A stretch of DNA of 38,995 bases from JABDLF01 sp041609715 (lineage in GTDB: Bacteria; Pseudomonadota; Gammaproteobacteria; Steroidobacterales; JABDLF01): the NCBI GenBank assembly GCA_041609715.1, contig JBFIQI010000007.1, positions 1 through 38,995 of the forward strand, in the 5' to 3' direction. The notes under the pieces were generated by a model. The model saw only the letters and a program-made list of their open reading frames with translations. It searched no databases and had not been told where the DNA came from. Position 1 is the stretch's first letter. Every line of letters starts with the position of its first letter. Position numbers and translations under genes: made by a program. Shown one piece after another: positions 16,904 through 26,800 of the stretch.

Positions 16904-18697
16904 ATGAAACTGAAGTTGATGGGGCTGGCATTGAGCCTGATTGTAGCCGGCAACGGGTTGGCCAAAGACGGGCCGGAGGCAGCGCTTTACAAGCTGTTCG
17001 AAAAGGAGTGGCAGTACCGCTTGTCCGAGTATCCGGAACTGGCGAGCTATGTGGGTGACCACCGGTATAACGACCGGCTCACGGATGTCAGCGTTGCTGC
17101 CGAAAAACGTCGCGCCGTAAGGCGGCTCGATTTTCTTGATGAATTACGCGCTATCGACCGCCAGCTTTTACCGCGCGAAGCGCAGATCAACTACAGCCTG
17201 TTCCAGCGGCAACTGGAAAACGCGCTGGCTGGTTTCGAATTTGGTGCCTGGCAGATACCAATGAACGCCGATTCCGGTTTTCACACAGATTTTGCTCGCA
17301 TCATGGATGCCGTGCCTTTCAACAGCGGCGACGATTATCGCGACTACACCGCTCGTCTCAGGGCCTGGCCGACACAGGTAGCGCAGCACATCGACAATAT
17401 GCGTGTCGGCCTGCAGCGTGGCATGAGCCTGCCGGCAGCTGTATTGAGCGGCATTGACGCCGGCATCGCGGCACATATCGTCGACGACCCTGCCAGCAGT
17501 GTTTTCTACGGGCCTTTTGAAAAGTTTCCTCCGCATCTCGCTGCCGACGAACGCGACGAGCTGCGCGAGGCCGGCCGCATGGCCATCATGGAGGCTGTGG
17601 TGCCAGCCTACCGGTCATTGCTGGCTTTCATGACCGATGAATACATTCCTGGCGCCCGCACGACCCTGGGTGCCAGTGAGCTGCCCGACGGAGCGGCTTA
17701 TTACCGACAGCGTATCGCTTACTTCACGACCCTGAACCTGGACGCCCGCGAAATCCACCAGATCGGCCTCGCGGAAGTGGCGCGTATTCGCCAGGACATG
17801 GAAGCTGTCATTCGCCAGGTCGGTTTCGAAGGCGGTTTTGAAGACTTCCTCGGGTTTTTGCGTACCGACGCACGCTTTTACGCTGACAGCGCCGAGGCCT
17901 TGCTGAAAGAGGCCGCTTATATCGCCAAGACCATGGATGGCAAGCTGCCATCGCTGTTCAACACCCTGCCGAGGCTTCCCTATGGCGTGGCTCCCGTGCC
18001 CGAACAGCTGGCGCCCAGATATACAGCCGGCCGCTATGTCCCGCCGGCCCAGGGCAGCCACCAGCCGGGGTGGTATTGGGTGAACACCTTCAAACTGGAG
18101 AGCCGGCCGCTGTATGCCCTGCCTGCGCTGACGCTGCACGAGGCGGTGCCGGGGCATCATCTGCAGTTCGCGCTGGCGCTGGAGCAAGGCGAGCAACCAC
18201 CATTCAGGCGCTTCAGCTACATTTCGGCTTTCGGCGAGGGCTGGGGCCTGTACTCGGAGTGGCTGGGCATAGAGGCGGGCATTTACGAGGATCCTTACGA
18301 CGAGTTCGGGCGCCTGACTTACGAGATGTGGCGCGCCTGCCGCCTGGTGGTGGATACCGGTCTGCACAGCATGGGCTGGACCCGGGAACAGGCCATCAGC
18401 TTCCTGGCCAGGAATACGGCATTGTCTCTGCATGAAGTCGAGACTGAAACCGATCGCTATATCTCCTGGCCGGCTCAGGCGCTGTCCTACAAGCTGGGCG
18501 AGTTGAAGATACGAGAGCTGCGCAAGGGCGCAGAGCGGGCCTTGGGCGCGGCTTTCGACGTGAAGACGTTTCATGATGCCGTGCTTGTCAACGGCTCCAT
18601 CACGCTGCCGTTGTTAGAGGAAGCGGTAGATCGCTTTATTGCGGAGGAACTTCGTGTCGATGGTCCCGAGGGGCCGAGCGCCACAAGCCAACGCTAG
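16904..18697 (+). CDS. Exported DUF885 protein, probable zinc peptidase
   Basis: This 597-residue protein starts at ATG 16904 with GGAG upstream and a clear signal peptide (to about residue 20). DUF885 proteins carry HExxPGHH, seen here as HEAVPGHH (H412, E413, H418, H419), and a downstream GEGWGLYSE (E445). These look like metal ligands and a catalytic glutamate of a gluzincin-like peptidase. The N-terminal half is helical (ALYKLFEKEWQYRLSEYPE). The product should act in the periplasm, probably on peptides, but family activity is poorly known. It is followed 10 bases later by the SlyB-like gene, and then by the TonB-dependent receptor, so it could process what that receptor imports. Confidence 0.9.
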   Translation: MKLKLMGLALSLIVAGNGLAKDGPEAALYKLFEKEWQYRLSEYPELASYVGDHRYNDRLTDVSVAAEKRRAVRRLDFLDELRAIDRQLLPREAQINYSLFQRQLENALAGFEFGAWQIPMNADSGFHTDFARIMDAVPFNSGDDYRDYTARLRAWPTQVAQHIDNMRVGLQRGMSLPAAVLSGIDAGIAAHIVDDPASSVFYGPFEKFPPHLAADERDELREAGRMAIMEAVVPAYRSLLAFMTDEYIPGARTTLGASELPDGAAYYRQRIAYFTTLNLDAREIHQIGLAEVARIRQDMEAVIRQVGFEGGFEDFLGFLRTDARFYADSAEALLKEAAYIAKTMDGKLPSLFNTLPRLPYGVAPVPEQLAPRYTAGRYVPPAQGSHQPGWYWVNTFKLESRPLYALPALTLHEAVPGHHLQFALALEQGEQPPFRRFSYISAFGEGWGLYSEWLGIEAGIYEDPYDEFGRLTYEMWRACRLVVDTGLHSMGWTREQAISFLARNTALSLHEVETETDRYISWPAQALSYKLGELKIRELRKGAERALGAAFDVKTFHDAVLVNGSITLPLLEEAVDRFIAEELRVDGPEGPSATSQR

Positions 18698-18707
18698 GAG
18701 AATAGCC

Positions 18708-19172
18708 ATGACCCGGAAAAACCAGTTGGTCCCTGCATTGATGTTAGCCGCGCTGATACTTACGGCCTGCGCTGCCAGCCGTTCGCCGGATGTCTATACA
18801 CCTCAGCAGGCACAGCGTGCCTACCAGGTTTACGATGCAACCATTGTTGAGCTGCGGGTTATCAAAATAGCCGGCGAAAGTACCCGTGTTGGCACCCTTG
18901 GTGGTGCCTGGATCGGTTCGACGGCGGCGCGCAGTGCTGGCGGCGGCCGGGGCTCCAGAATTCTGGGCGCCGTCGGGGGCGTGGCCGGGGCAGTCATTGG
19001 GCGCAGCACCGAGCGCGAACTGACCGCTGACGAGGGCCTGGAAATACTTTTGCGGCTCGATAACGGGGATACCGTTGCTGTGGTTCAGGGTGGAGACGTG
19101 CCCTTCGAGGTGGGAGAGCAGGTACGGGTGCTGCGTGACGGAGCCAGCGCGAGGGTCATCAAGCGCACTTAA
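18708..19172 (+). CDS. SlyB-like glycine-zipper outer-membrane lipoprotein
   Basis: From ATG 18708 the protein is 154 residues. AGGAG lies 8 bases upstream, and the start is 10 bases after the DUF885 stop, so the two are probably cotranscribed. The lipobox LTAC gives C21. The middle has a glycine-zipper 2TM domain (GTLGGAWIGSTAARSAGGG, then GAVGGVAGAVIG). The C-terminal domain is SH3-like (EILLRLDNGDTVAVVQ, FEVGEQVRVLRDG). This is the arrangement of SlyB/Pcp lipoproteins, which stabilise the outer membrane under stress. The pairing with a peptidase gene is not a known SlyB context. Confidence 0.88.
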   Translation: MTRKNQLVPALMLAALILTACAASRSPDVYTPQQAQRAYQVYDATIVELRVIKIAGESTRVGTLGGAWIGSTAARSAGGGRGSRILGAVGGVAGAVIGRSTERELTADEGLEILLRLDNGDTVAVVQGGDVPFEVGEQVRVLRDGASARVIKRT

Positions 19173-19295
19173 GAGCACTGCCAAAAGTGTGCCCGGCTGC
19201 AGCCAGGCGCGACCCGGTTTTTACCAGTCTGTGACTTTTTTACCACACCGGTTTTCGTGCGAAACATTCAGCTCTTTATGCGCTGATACAAAATG

Positions 19296-19309
19296 TTGCA
19301 ATTCTGCAA
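19296..19309. promoter_or_regulatory. Inverted repeat upstream of the TonB-dependent receptor
   Basis: TTGCAATTCTGCAA is a perfect TTGCA/TGCAA inverted repeat with a 4-base centre, 115 bases before the receptor ATG. It could be an operator. No matched -35/-10 pair is clear beside it, and short palindromes also arise by chance. Confidence 0.35.
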
Positions 19310-19423
19310 ACACGGACTAAGGTTAGAACATGCACCCTGCCTGCGCGGGGCAGACAGGTGTGGGCGGATGGAATCCCAAGGACGCCAGTTCCTTGCCAAG
19401 TTACGTATACATGGAGAGCAAAA

Positions 19424-22384
19424 ATGAAAATTTATAGAATTCTCGCCGCACCATCGTTGCTGTCAGCAGCGATTGTGATGGCATTCGCAGTGGCCAACCC
19501 AACGGTGAGCCTGGCGGCCGATGAGGCCGATCGGGCCATCGAAGAGGTTGTCACCACCGGGTCGCGCATTCGCAAGTCGGCGATCGACGAAAACGCGCCG
19601 GTGCTCAGCATTACGGGGGAAGATCTCGAGAAAAGCGGATTGACCTCGGTTGCTGATTACCTGCAGCGGCTGTCGGTATCCGGCTCGCCCCTGAACACCC
19701 GCTTCAATAGCAGCGGTAACTTCGGGTTTCCGCCAGATGGCGGCGGAATTGGTGCGGGCGCCGCCCAGGTGGATTTGCGGCATCTCGGGTCCAAACGTGT
19801 GCTGGTGCTGGTAGACGGTGTACGCTGGGTACCGGGATCATCGGGCAGTGGCGTGCCTGGTGCGGTGGACTTGAACACCATTCCCACCAGCATTATTGAA
19901 CGCATCGAAGTGCTGGAAGATGGCGCATCGTCGATTTATGGTTCGGACGCCATCGCCGGCGTGGTCAACGTGATCACCAAGAAAGATTTCGAGGGCTTTG
20001 AAGCAAGCGCCTATTACGGAAGTTTTTCCGAGGGCGACGGCGAAACCCAGGAATACACCATCGCTTCCGGACTCTCGGGCGAGCGTTCCTCGGTGTTCTT
20101 CAACCTGAGTTACACGGACCAGGAGCGCGTGAGTGCCGCGGATCGTGAGCAGTCGCGTTTCCCGGTGCCGGGCACGGGTGTTGCCTTTGGTAGCTCGGGT
20201 ACGCCCCAGGGCCGGTTTTTTGTGACCGATCCGAATACCAGCACGCAGTTGAACTGCACGACGCTGCCGACCTTCAACGGCACGCCGAGCTATAACCCGG
20301 CGGATCCCTGCGGCGCTACGGATGATTTCATTCCCTGGGCCGAAGGCGCTAACGGCACGCGTTTCAATTTCTCACCGTTCAACCTGGTGGTGACACCCTC
20401 CGAGCGGACTTCTGTTTACGGACAGTCACAATTCGAGATAGCTGACAATGTCACCTTCTATGTGAAAGGCCTGTACACCAACCGCAAGTCCACCAACCAG
20501 GCGGCACCGGAACCGATTTTCATTGGCCCGGAAGCAGGCAACGGCAATATCCTCGACACAATTTCGATTCCTGCGGATCACCCCTTCAACCCGTTTGGTT
20601 TCGATATCGACGCGGATACCAACGCTTATTTCATGGGTCGCAGGCCCCTGGAGAGTGGTCCACGTATCTTCAAGCAGGACGTGAATACCTACTATGTGGG
20701 CGGCGGCTTTAATGGTGAATTCGAGGCTGGCGATCGCACCTATTTCTGGGATGTGAACGCCTCTTATTCGCGCAATCACGCTGATCAGCGCAAATTTGGT
20801 GCGCACAACGCGCGCAAGATCAAGGAAGCGCTGGGCCCGGCCTTCGAGGAATCACCCGGCGTATTCCGTTGCGGTACCGTCGACAATCCCATCGAGGGCT
20901 GCGTGCCGCTGAATTATTTTGGCGGTCAAGGCACTGACGGCAGCGGGTCGATTACACCGGAGATGCTGGCATGGATAGGTTTCGTTCAGCACGATGTGAG
21001 TGAAAACGAGCTGACCAGCGTGTCGGCCAACATCACCGGCGACATCATCGATCTGCCGGCCGGCGCGCTGGCTTTCGCGGCCGGCTTCGAGCATCGCAGC
21101 CAGGACGGCTTTTTCGAGCCGGATGGTGTGGTGGCCTCGGGCGACACGGCGGGCATACCTGCCAAGCCCACTGCCGGTGGATTTGACGTCGACGAGTTCT
21201 ACGTAGAATTCGATGTGCCGCTGGTCATGGACAAGGCCGGCTTCAAGGAACTGGGCCTGTCAGCTGCGGTGCGTTCCTCCGATTACAGCACTTTCGGCAG
21301 CGAAACGGCAGCCAAGTTCGGGCTGCGCTGGCGTCCCACCGACGAAATTCTCTTCCGGGGAACCTTCGGTGAGGGCTTCCGCGCCCCCAACATCGGCGAG
21401 CTGTTCGGATCCCCGACGCGATTCGATGCCCAGTTGTCCGATCCCTGCTCGGACTTCAACAACAGTGGGGTGTCCCAGCAGATTATCGACAACTGTATCG
21501 CCCAGGGCGTGCCCGCCAACGGCAGCTATGTGCAGTTCAATCCGCAGATCTCGGTGACCACCGGCGGTAACATCAATCTGTCGCCGGAAACCGCGGATTC
21601 CATCACCATTGGCGGTGTTTACAACCCTGGATGGGTGGACAACGTAGACTGGCTCGATGGCCTGGAGCTGGAGATCACCTATTACAGCCACGAGCTGGAC
21701 GGCGCCATCCAGGCGGTGGATGCCCAGACCCAGCTGGATGCCTGTGCATTGACCAACGATCCTTCGCTGTGTGCCGCCATTGGTCGCACCGGCAGCGGTG
21801 TGATCAATCGATTCGAGAACACACTGGTTAACATCGGTGGTATCGAAACCGATGGCTACGACGTGAACCTGACGGCAATGCTGCCGGAGAATCGTTTGGG
21901 TCAATTCAGTGTTGCCTGGTACAACACTTTCCTGAATGAGTACACGGAGATTCTTGCCGATCCGACCCAGCCCTCGGGATTCCGGTCCCGCTCGCTGGAG
22001 GGTAACGAGGAGAACGACAGCGCCTGGCCGGAGTGGAAGTCGACCCTGATCGTCGACTGGCTGCGCGGCGATTGGGGTGGGTCATGGACCGCCCGCCTGG
22101 TCGACGGCGTTACCGAGGACTGTTCCGGGCAGGTCGGCTTCAACGTCTGTTCCGATGAAGCCAACGGGCTCAATTCGCTGGGCACCATGGTCTATCACGA
22201 CCTGCAGGTGCGCTGGGTGCCTTCACAGCTGGACGAGAAGTGGGAGTTCAGCCTGGGCGCGAACAACCTGTTTGATCGCGATCCGCCGCTGTGCTTCAGC
22301 TGCTCGCTGAATGGCTACGATGCCGCGACCTATGATATTCCCGGAGGCCGATTCTGGTATCTCCAGGCTGTCACGCGTCGCTGA
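19424..22384 (+). CDS. TonB-dependent receptor
   Basis: From ATG 19424 (GGAGAG just upstream) the protein is 986 residues with a signal peptide ending near SLAAD. A TonB-box-like stretch EEVVTTGSRI follows at about residue 45. The plug domain has VLVLVDGVRWV and IERIEVLEDGASSIYGSDAIAGVVNVIT, the standard plug signature. The barrel ends in an aromatic terminal strand (GGRFWYLQAV). Such receptors import scarce large or chelated nutrients across the outer membrane using TonB energy. The substrate is not clear: the plug subtype with a long SSGNFGFPPDGGG loop is common in Proteobacteria with large receptor sets. The DUF885 peptidase upstream suggests peptides, while the GH16 glucanase is 16 kb away. 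No TonB/ExbBD genes are in the window. Confidence 0.95.
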   Translation: MKIYRILAAPSLLSAAIVMAFAVANPTVSLAADEADRAIEEVVTTGSRIRKSAIDENAPVLSITGEDLEKSGLTSVADYLQRLSVSGSPLNTRFNSSGNFGFPPDGGGIGAGAAQVDLRHLGSKRVLVLVDGVRWVPGSSGSGVPGAVDLNTIPTSIIERIEVLEDGASSIYGSDAIAGVVNVITKKDFEGFEASAYYGSFSEGDGETQEYTIASGLSGERSSVFFNLSYTDQERVSAADREQSRFPVPGTGVAFGSSGTPQGRFFVTDPNTSTQLNCTTLPTFNGTPSYNPADPCGATDDFIPWAEGANGTRFNFSPFNLVVTPSERTSVYGQSQFEIADNVTFYVKGLYTNRKSTNQAAPEPIFIGPEAGNGNILDTISIPADHPFNPFGFDIDADTNAYFMGRRPLESGPRIFKQDVNTYYVGGGFNGEFEAGDRTYFWDVNASYSRNHADQRKFGAHNARKIKEALGPAFEESPGVFRCGTVDNPIEGCVPLNYFGGQGTDGSGSITPEMLAWIGFVQHDVSENELTSVSANITGDIIDLPAGALAFAAGFEHRSQDGFFEPDGVVASGDTAGIPAKPTAGGFDVDEFYVEFDVPLVMDKAGFKELGLSAAVRSSDYSTFGSETAAKFGLRWRPTDEILFRGTFGEGFRAPNIGELFGSPTRFDAQLSDPCSDFNNSGVSQQIIDNCIAQGVPANGSYVQFNPQISVTTGGNINLSPETADSITIGGVYNPGWVDNVDWLDGLELEITYYSHELDGAIQAVDAQTQLDACALTNDPSLCAAIGRTGSGVINRFENTLVNIGGIETDGYDVNLTAMLPENRLGQFSVAWYNTFLNEYTEILADPTQPSGFRSRSLEGNEENDSAWPEWKSTLIVDWLRGDWGGSWTARLVDGVTEDCSGQVGFNVCSDEANGLNSLGTMVYHDLQVRWVPSQLDEKWEFSLGANNLFDRDPPLCFSCSLNGYDAATYDIPGGRFWYLQAVTRR

Positions 22385-22408
22385 GCGCCAGCCTCAAGGC
22401 AGAAACAA

Positions 22409-22437
22409 GGCCCCGGTTTATGCCGGGGCCTTTTTTT
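22409..22437 (+). terminator. Rho-independent terminator after the TonB-dependent receptor
   Basis: GGCCCCGG (22409-22416), a 6-base loop, CCGGGGCC (22423-22430) and seven T form a perfect 8-pair stem with a T-run. It starts 24 bases after the receptor stop. On the other strand the T-run is interrupted, so it may only partly serve the convergent SRPBCC gene. Confidence 0.93.
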
Positions 22438-22469
22438 GGGCGAACAGCCGCGGCGTCGATTCGGCCGGC

Positions 22470-23027
22470 TCAACCTGGCGGATCGGCTGCAGCTGCGGAT
22501 TCCACCAGGGTCTTGAGCCTGGCCAGGCCTTTTTCGTAGTCACGGCCCACCCAGTCGTCAATCATGAGCCCGACATAGCGGCCCACCAGGTCGTAGCCAA
22601 AATCTGTCTCCATGGACCAGGTGATGCGGGTACTTTGTTCGCCCAGGGCCTGCATTTCATAGCTGGCGACAGCAACACCCTGGGCGCCGAAATCCAGGCT
22701 CACGCGCACCAGGCGGTTCTCCTGCAGTGCGATGATCTGTTGGCTGCCCGAGCCAACCGAAGGGTCTTCGGATTCCCAGGCGAATGTTGCGCCGACGCCG
22801 GAGGCAGGTTCGCTAATGGTGTAACTGGCCTCCGGGTCCAGTTCGTACCAGGGTGACCAGTCGTTGAAGCGTCGCAGATCGCTTACCACGGCGTAAACCA
22901 CCTCAGCTGGCGCATCAATGGAGACCGAGCGCTCCACTTGTACCGAAGCAGGCAAGAACAGGCCGATCACCACCAGTATGGCGATCAGGCCCGCCATGCC
23001 TACCAAAACTCTGCGTGCGAGCTTCAT
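22470..23027 (-). CDS. Membrane-anchored SRPBCC (polyketide cyclase-like) protein
   Basis: This 185-residue protein starts at ATG 23027 with GGAGGAG upstream. One N-terminal membrane segment (about 7-26) is followed by an SRPBCC domain of the polyketide cyclase/dehydrase type: VERSVSIDAPAEVVYAVVSDL, RFNDWSPW, a central sheet, and a C-terminal helix (DYEKGLARLKTLVE). The FNDWSPW motif is usual in this group. The domain probably faces the periplasm. Ligand and role are unknown. It is divergent from the secreted two-gene cluster at 23336, with a 308-base gap. Confidence 0.9.
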   Translation of the reverse strand: MKLARRVLVGMAGLIAILVVIGLFLPASVQVERSVSIDAPAEVVYAVVSDLRRFNDWSPWYELDPEASYTISEPASGVGATFAWESEDPSVGSGSQQIIALQENRLVRVSLDFGAQGVAVASYEMQALGEQSTRITWSMETDFGYDLVGRYVGLMIDDWVGRDYEKGLARLKTLVESAAAADPPG

Positions 23028-23335
23028 AGTTGCTCCTCCAGCGCCGCATATTCTTCGAGTTTAGTTTATTCAGTGACGCAGCCGCCACCGGCCCGCTGAT
23101 CAGGCCGGTTAGTGAATTGAGTCCCATGGCTGGCGATTCGAAGTCGGCCCGTGGTGGCGGACCATAAACGGCCAGGTGCAGATGGGGCACAGTGTCATGG
23201 CCCGTTTTGCATGAGGTAAAAAACCTGCGCTGTCTGGGTGTTTCCCCCTATGGTCTCGCAGCACCCGCCGCCTCACCATTGAAGCCACTTCAGATCAACG
23301 CCCGTGATAGGCGAGCAATTCTGTGAGGGGAGCAC
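23028..23335. other. 308-base gap between divergent genes
   Basis: It should carry the promoters of the SRPBCC gene (minus) and the secreted pair (plus). Ribosome sites are clear at both ends (GGAGGAG for the minus gene, GAGGGGAG at about 23325 for the plus gene), but I see no strong promoter or operator and no coding frame. Confidence 0.5.
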
Positions 23336-23821
23336 ATGAGAAATACCTGGCTCATGCGGATGACCGTCCTGCCGATTCTGGTGCTGGCGATGCTGGGAGG
23401 TCCCGGCAGTGCCAACGCGCAAGAAGGAGATGCGCTGTTGGCGTCGCTGCAGGCGACAGAGATTACTGCGCGTGACCTCAAGGCCCTGCATTACATGCAG
23501 AACGCCCACGGTCAGCTGGACGAGTGGTCGTTTCGTTTGCTCTCGAGACTTCAGAATGGACAGGGACCGCGGGAGCGGGACCCGATCTTTGATGGCCGCG
23601 CCGACCTGCAAGTCAAAAAGATCGCCGTGACCTATGCCGGTTACACACACTCGGAGCCCCTGCGCCAGACCCTGATCGCTTTGGCAGACGCGCACGAGAA
23701 AAGGCTGCGCGCGCTGCAGGCGATGACAGTCAACGAAGTGGATGCAGAAACCTTCAATAAACTGAATGCGCCGGTCCGGGAGCTGGTGACTGCGCTGCGT
23801 GAATGGAGCGAACAACGATGA
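23336..23821 (+). CDS. Small exported protein, first gene of a coupled secreted pair
   Basis: This 161-residue protein has GAGGGGAG a few bases before its ATG and a signal peptide cut near ANA/QEG (about residue 28). The mature part is helical: EGDALLASLQATEITARDLKALHYM in part, then LDEWSFRLLSRLQ, then HSEPLRQTLIALADAHEKRLRALQAM and a last helix. It has no cysteines in the mature part and no motif I recognise. Its stop TGA overlaps the ATG of the 1011-residue gene (ATGA), so the two are translated together and probably act together, for instance as a chaperone, a subunit or an anchoring partner. That role is inference only. Confidence 0.85.
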   Translation: MRNTWLMRMTVLPILVLAMLGGPGSANAQEGDALLASLQATEITARDLKALHYMQNAHGQLDEWSFRLLSRLQNGQGPRERDPIFDGRADLQVKKIAVTYAGYTHSEPLRQTLIALADAHEKRLRALQAMTVNEVDAETFNKLNAPVRELVTALREWSEQR

Positions 23822-26800
23822 AAAACTTCAAGATCAAAGCACTGAAGGCCGCGGTGAGTGGTGCTTTGCTGGTGTTGGCACTGCCTGCGGCCATGGCGGC
23901 CGACCCGGACAGTGGCACGCTGAACAATGCCGACCAGGTGGTCAACTGGGATGGTGAAACTGTGGGTTCAAACCCGAATGCCTGTATTGCAGTACCGACC
24001 CGTCCACCGCTGGTAGAGGATTTTGACCCCAATATTGATCCGGCCTGTGACCACTACCAGCTGAACATTCAGCCTGCCTTCCCCGGTGAGACAGAAGTCG
24101 TTGTCCATATTAATTCGACCGGTGAATTGGCCGAGAACGATGATTACGACCTTTTCGTATTTGATCCAGATGGTAATCAAATCGGGGCATCTACAACCTC
24201 GGGGGCAGATGAAACCGTTAAACTGATTAACCCGTCTCCAGGGACTTACCTGGTTGAGGCCCAGGCCTGGCTGGTGCAGTCTCCAGAGGGCACTTACAGC
24301 GGTGACGCCACCTTGAGGGTTGGCACTCCCGGATTCGCGCCAAATGTGACAGCGTCCGCCGAGCAGATTTTTGCGACTCCTACTTTAATGGACTCCCAGC
24401 TCCACACAGGCGAACCGTCCATTGCCGTTTCGCCGGTGATTCCCGAGGATGGCAGCCGTCCGCTGATCGTGGGTGACGCGCCCTGGGGTACCTCCAACGC
24501 CACCAGCCTGTGGTGGCGCAGCCGTGACGGCGGCGAGTCCTACGAGCTGGTCCAGGATCCGGTGGCCGCACCGCGACCCCGCCCCTGTGAAGAAATTGAC
24601 GGCGGCGGTGATTCAGATACCGCTTTTGATCGCCACGGGAACATATACGTCAATGACCTGGCAGCCCTCATAAACATTACCGTTGGTCATTCACACGATG
24701 ATTTCCAGACCATGAACTGCACCAAAGCCGGTGGCACAAACCCGCTGCAGCCGATTCAGGATCGGCAGTGGATTGTGGCATCTGACCGTGCTGATGGTCC
24801 GGCAGGTGACGAAATCGACGCCTTCATTACCTTCCGCCGTGGCCTGATTAACGGTACTCCCGCTACTGAAACCGCCATTCAGATCTACGAAACGCGTGAT
24901 GGCGGCCAGAGCTATACGTTCGCTGGTGAATTGACGGATTTCTTCGGATTCGATAATGCAAAGGTATCGCAGACCGGAAACCCGGTGCAGCGGAATGGAA
25001 TTCTGTGGCAGGCATACTACCTGACCAATACGCCGAAGGTCGGTCGTTATGACCCTTATGCGGCCACTGACGAGGAAAAATTCAAGGTATTCGAGGTCGC
25101 TCAGCGCGAAACTGACGTCGGTAATGTATTTCCGACATTGGCGATCGATGATGCGGGTGTTCTGTATTACGCCTGGGTAGAAGGCGGAGGATTCGACGTG
25201 ATGTTTACCCGGTCGCTGGACGAAGGCGTGACCTGGTCGGAGCCGATCCGCGTCAACGCTACCGGGGAGTCCGAACTCGCGGTGAACCCCTACATGGTGG
25301 CGGGTAGTGAAGGACGAGTGGCGGTGTTGTTCAACGCTACAGAAAATGCCGCCAGCCCGGATGCCGCAAATGGCAAGGCATGGAATCTCTACGTCTCGCA
25401 ATCGCTGAATGCGAACGAAGGCGAAACTGCATCTTTTACCCAATACAAAGTGACGGATACGCCACTGCACTTCAATTCGATTTGCACCAGCGGTCTGAAC
25501 TGCACAATTTCCGGCGGTGACCGCTCGCTGCTGGAGTTCAACGAGGTGGATATCGACCCCATGGATGGTTCTATGGTGTTCATCTTTGCTGATAACGGGC
25601 GCCTGCAGCAGCCGCCTCTGTCCGGCGCCGACATACCGCAGCCGTACATCATGGCGACGCGCCAGATTGCGGGTGACTCCATGATCGCGGGCAAGGCCGT
25701 GTTAAACACTCTGCCGCGCACCAACTTCGCCCAGGACCGCGAGGGTGACTCGACCTATCCCAAGGCCGGCACCGCCGAAGGGCCACAGCACCCGGTGATG
25801 GATATCCTGTTCAGCCGCCTGGTGGCCACCGATACCGGCGTGCGTGCGTACATGACCATGACGGACCTGAGTGATCTTGCCGAGGCTCTGGATGTGACTT
25901 TTGGCCTTGGAGACCCGCGCACCACTGATAAAGCTATCTGGGTAACACGATTCGAGATCAACGAGCAGGTGTTCGCACTGGGCATGGACATCGACAAGAC
26001 TTACCTGGTGCCTGGCGCCGAGCCGACATTCTGGTACGGTACGCCAGGAGTGGCCCGCAGCTCCGGCATCAAGCGTTCCAGCTATGGCCGCCAGGGTGAC
26101 CACACGTTTGATGCGGATGTTGGATTCATCGATGGTGACACCGTGGTCGTAGAGATCCCGTACGAGTTCATGGGCATCGATCCCGCCGACAAGCCGGTGT
26201 TTCACTCTGTGGTGAGCTTTGCCCTGGTGCAACCAGATGGCAGCCTGGACGTGGGCTTGGGTCTCGAAGACCATGCCTATTTCAACAACCAGCGCACAGT
26301 GGACGCCAGCAAGGCTTACGACTGGACTTTGGGTGATCCCACACCGCTGCCGCCCAACGAAGATGAAGATTCGGATGACGACGACTTCGACGATGATGGC
26401 AGTCGTGATGACAGTGATTCGGACGATGACAATGACGGGCGCAAGGACGACGCTGATTCGGACGATGACAATGACGGACGCAAGGACGATAACGACTCAG
26501 ACGATGACAACGATGGCATCAGCGACGATCACGACAGCGAGTCGACCAAGGAAAGCAAAAAGAGCAAGCACACCCGGAACAAGGGCAATAGCTCCTCCAG
26601 CCATGCCATGGATGTGGATGCCGGCACGCTGTTGCTCATCGCCGTGGCCGAAGGCGCCGGTGCCGAGAACCTGCGGCTGGAAATTTACAATCCGGCGGGC
26701 GTCCTGGTGGCAACCTCCATCGCGACGCCGGGCAAAACCATAGCGACGGCTGTGCCCCTGGGCGGCGGCATTTATGAGGTGAAGGTCAGCAACCCCACCA

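Noticed and set aside
26315..26519. Serine-rich open frame on the minus strand over the Asp-rich tract
   Set aside because: It is the mirror of the GAC/GAT-rich repeat on the coding strand, which reads as serine and leucine codons in antisense.
26416..26532. Repeats as a possible CRISPR array
   Set aside because: The units are directly adjacent with no spacers, are in frame and code for part of a protein.
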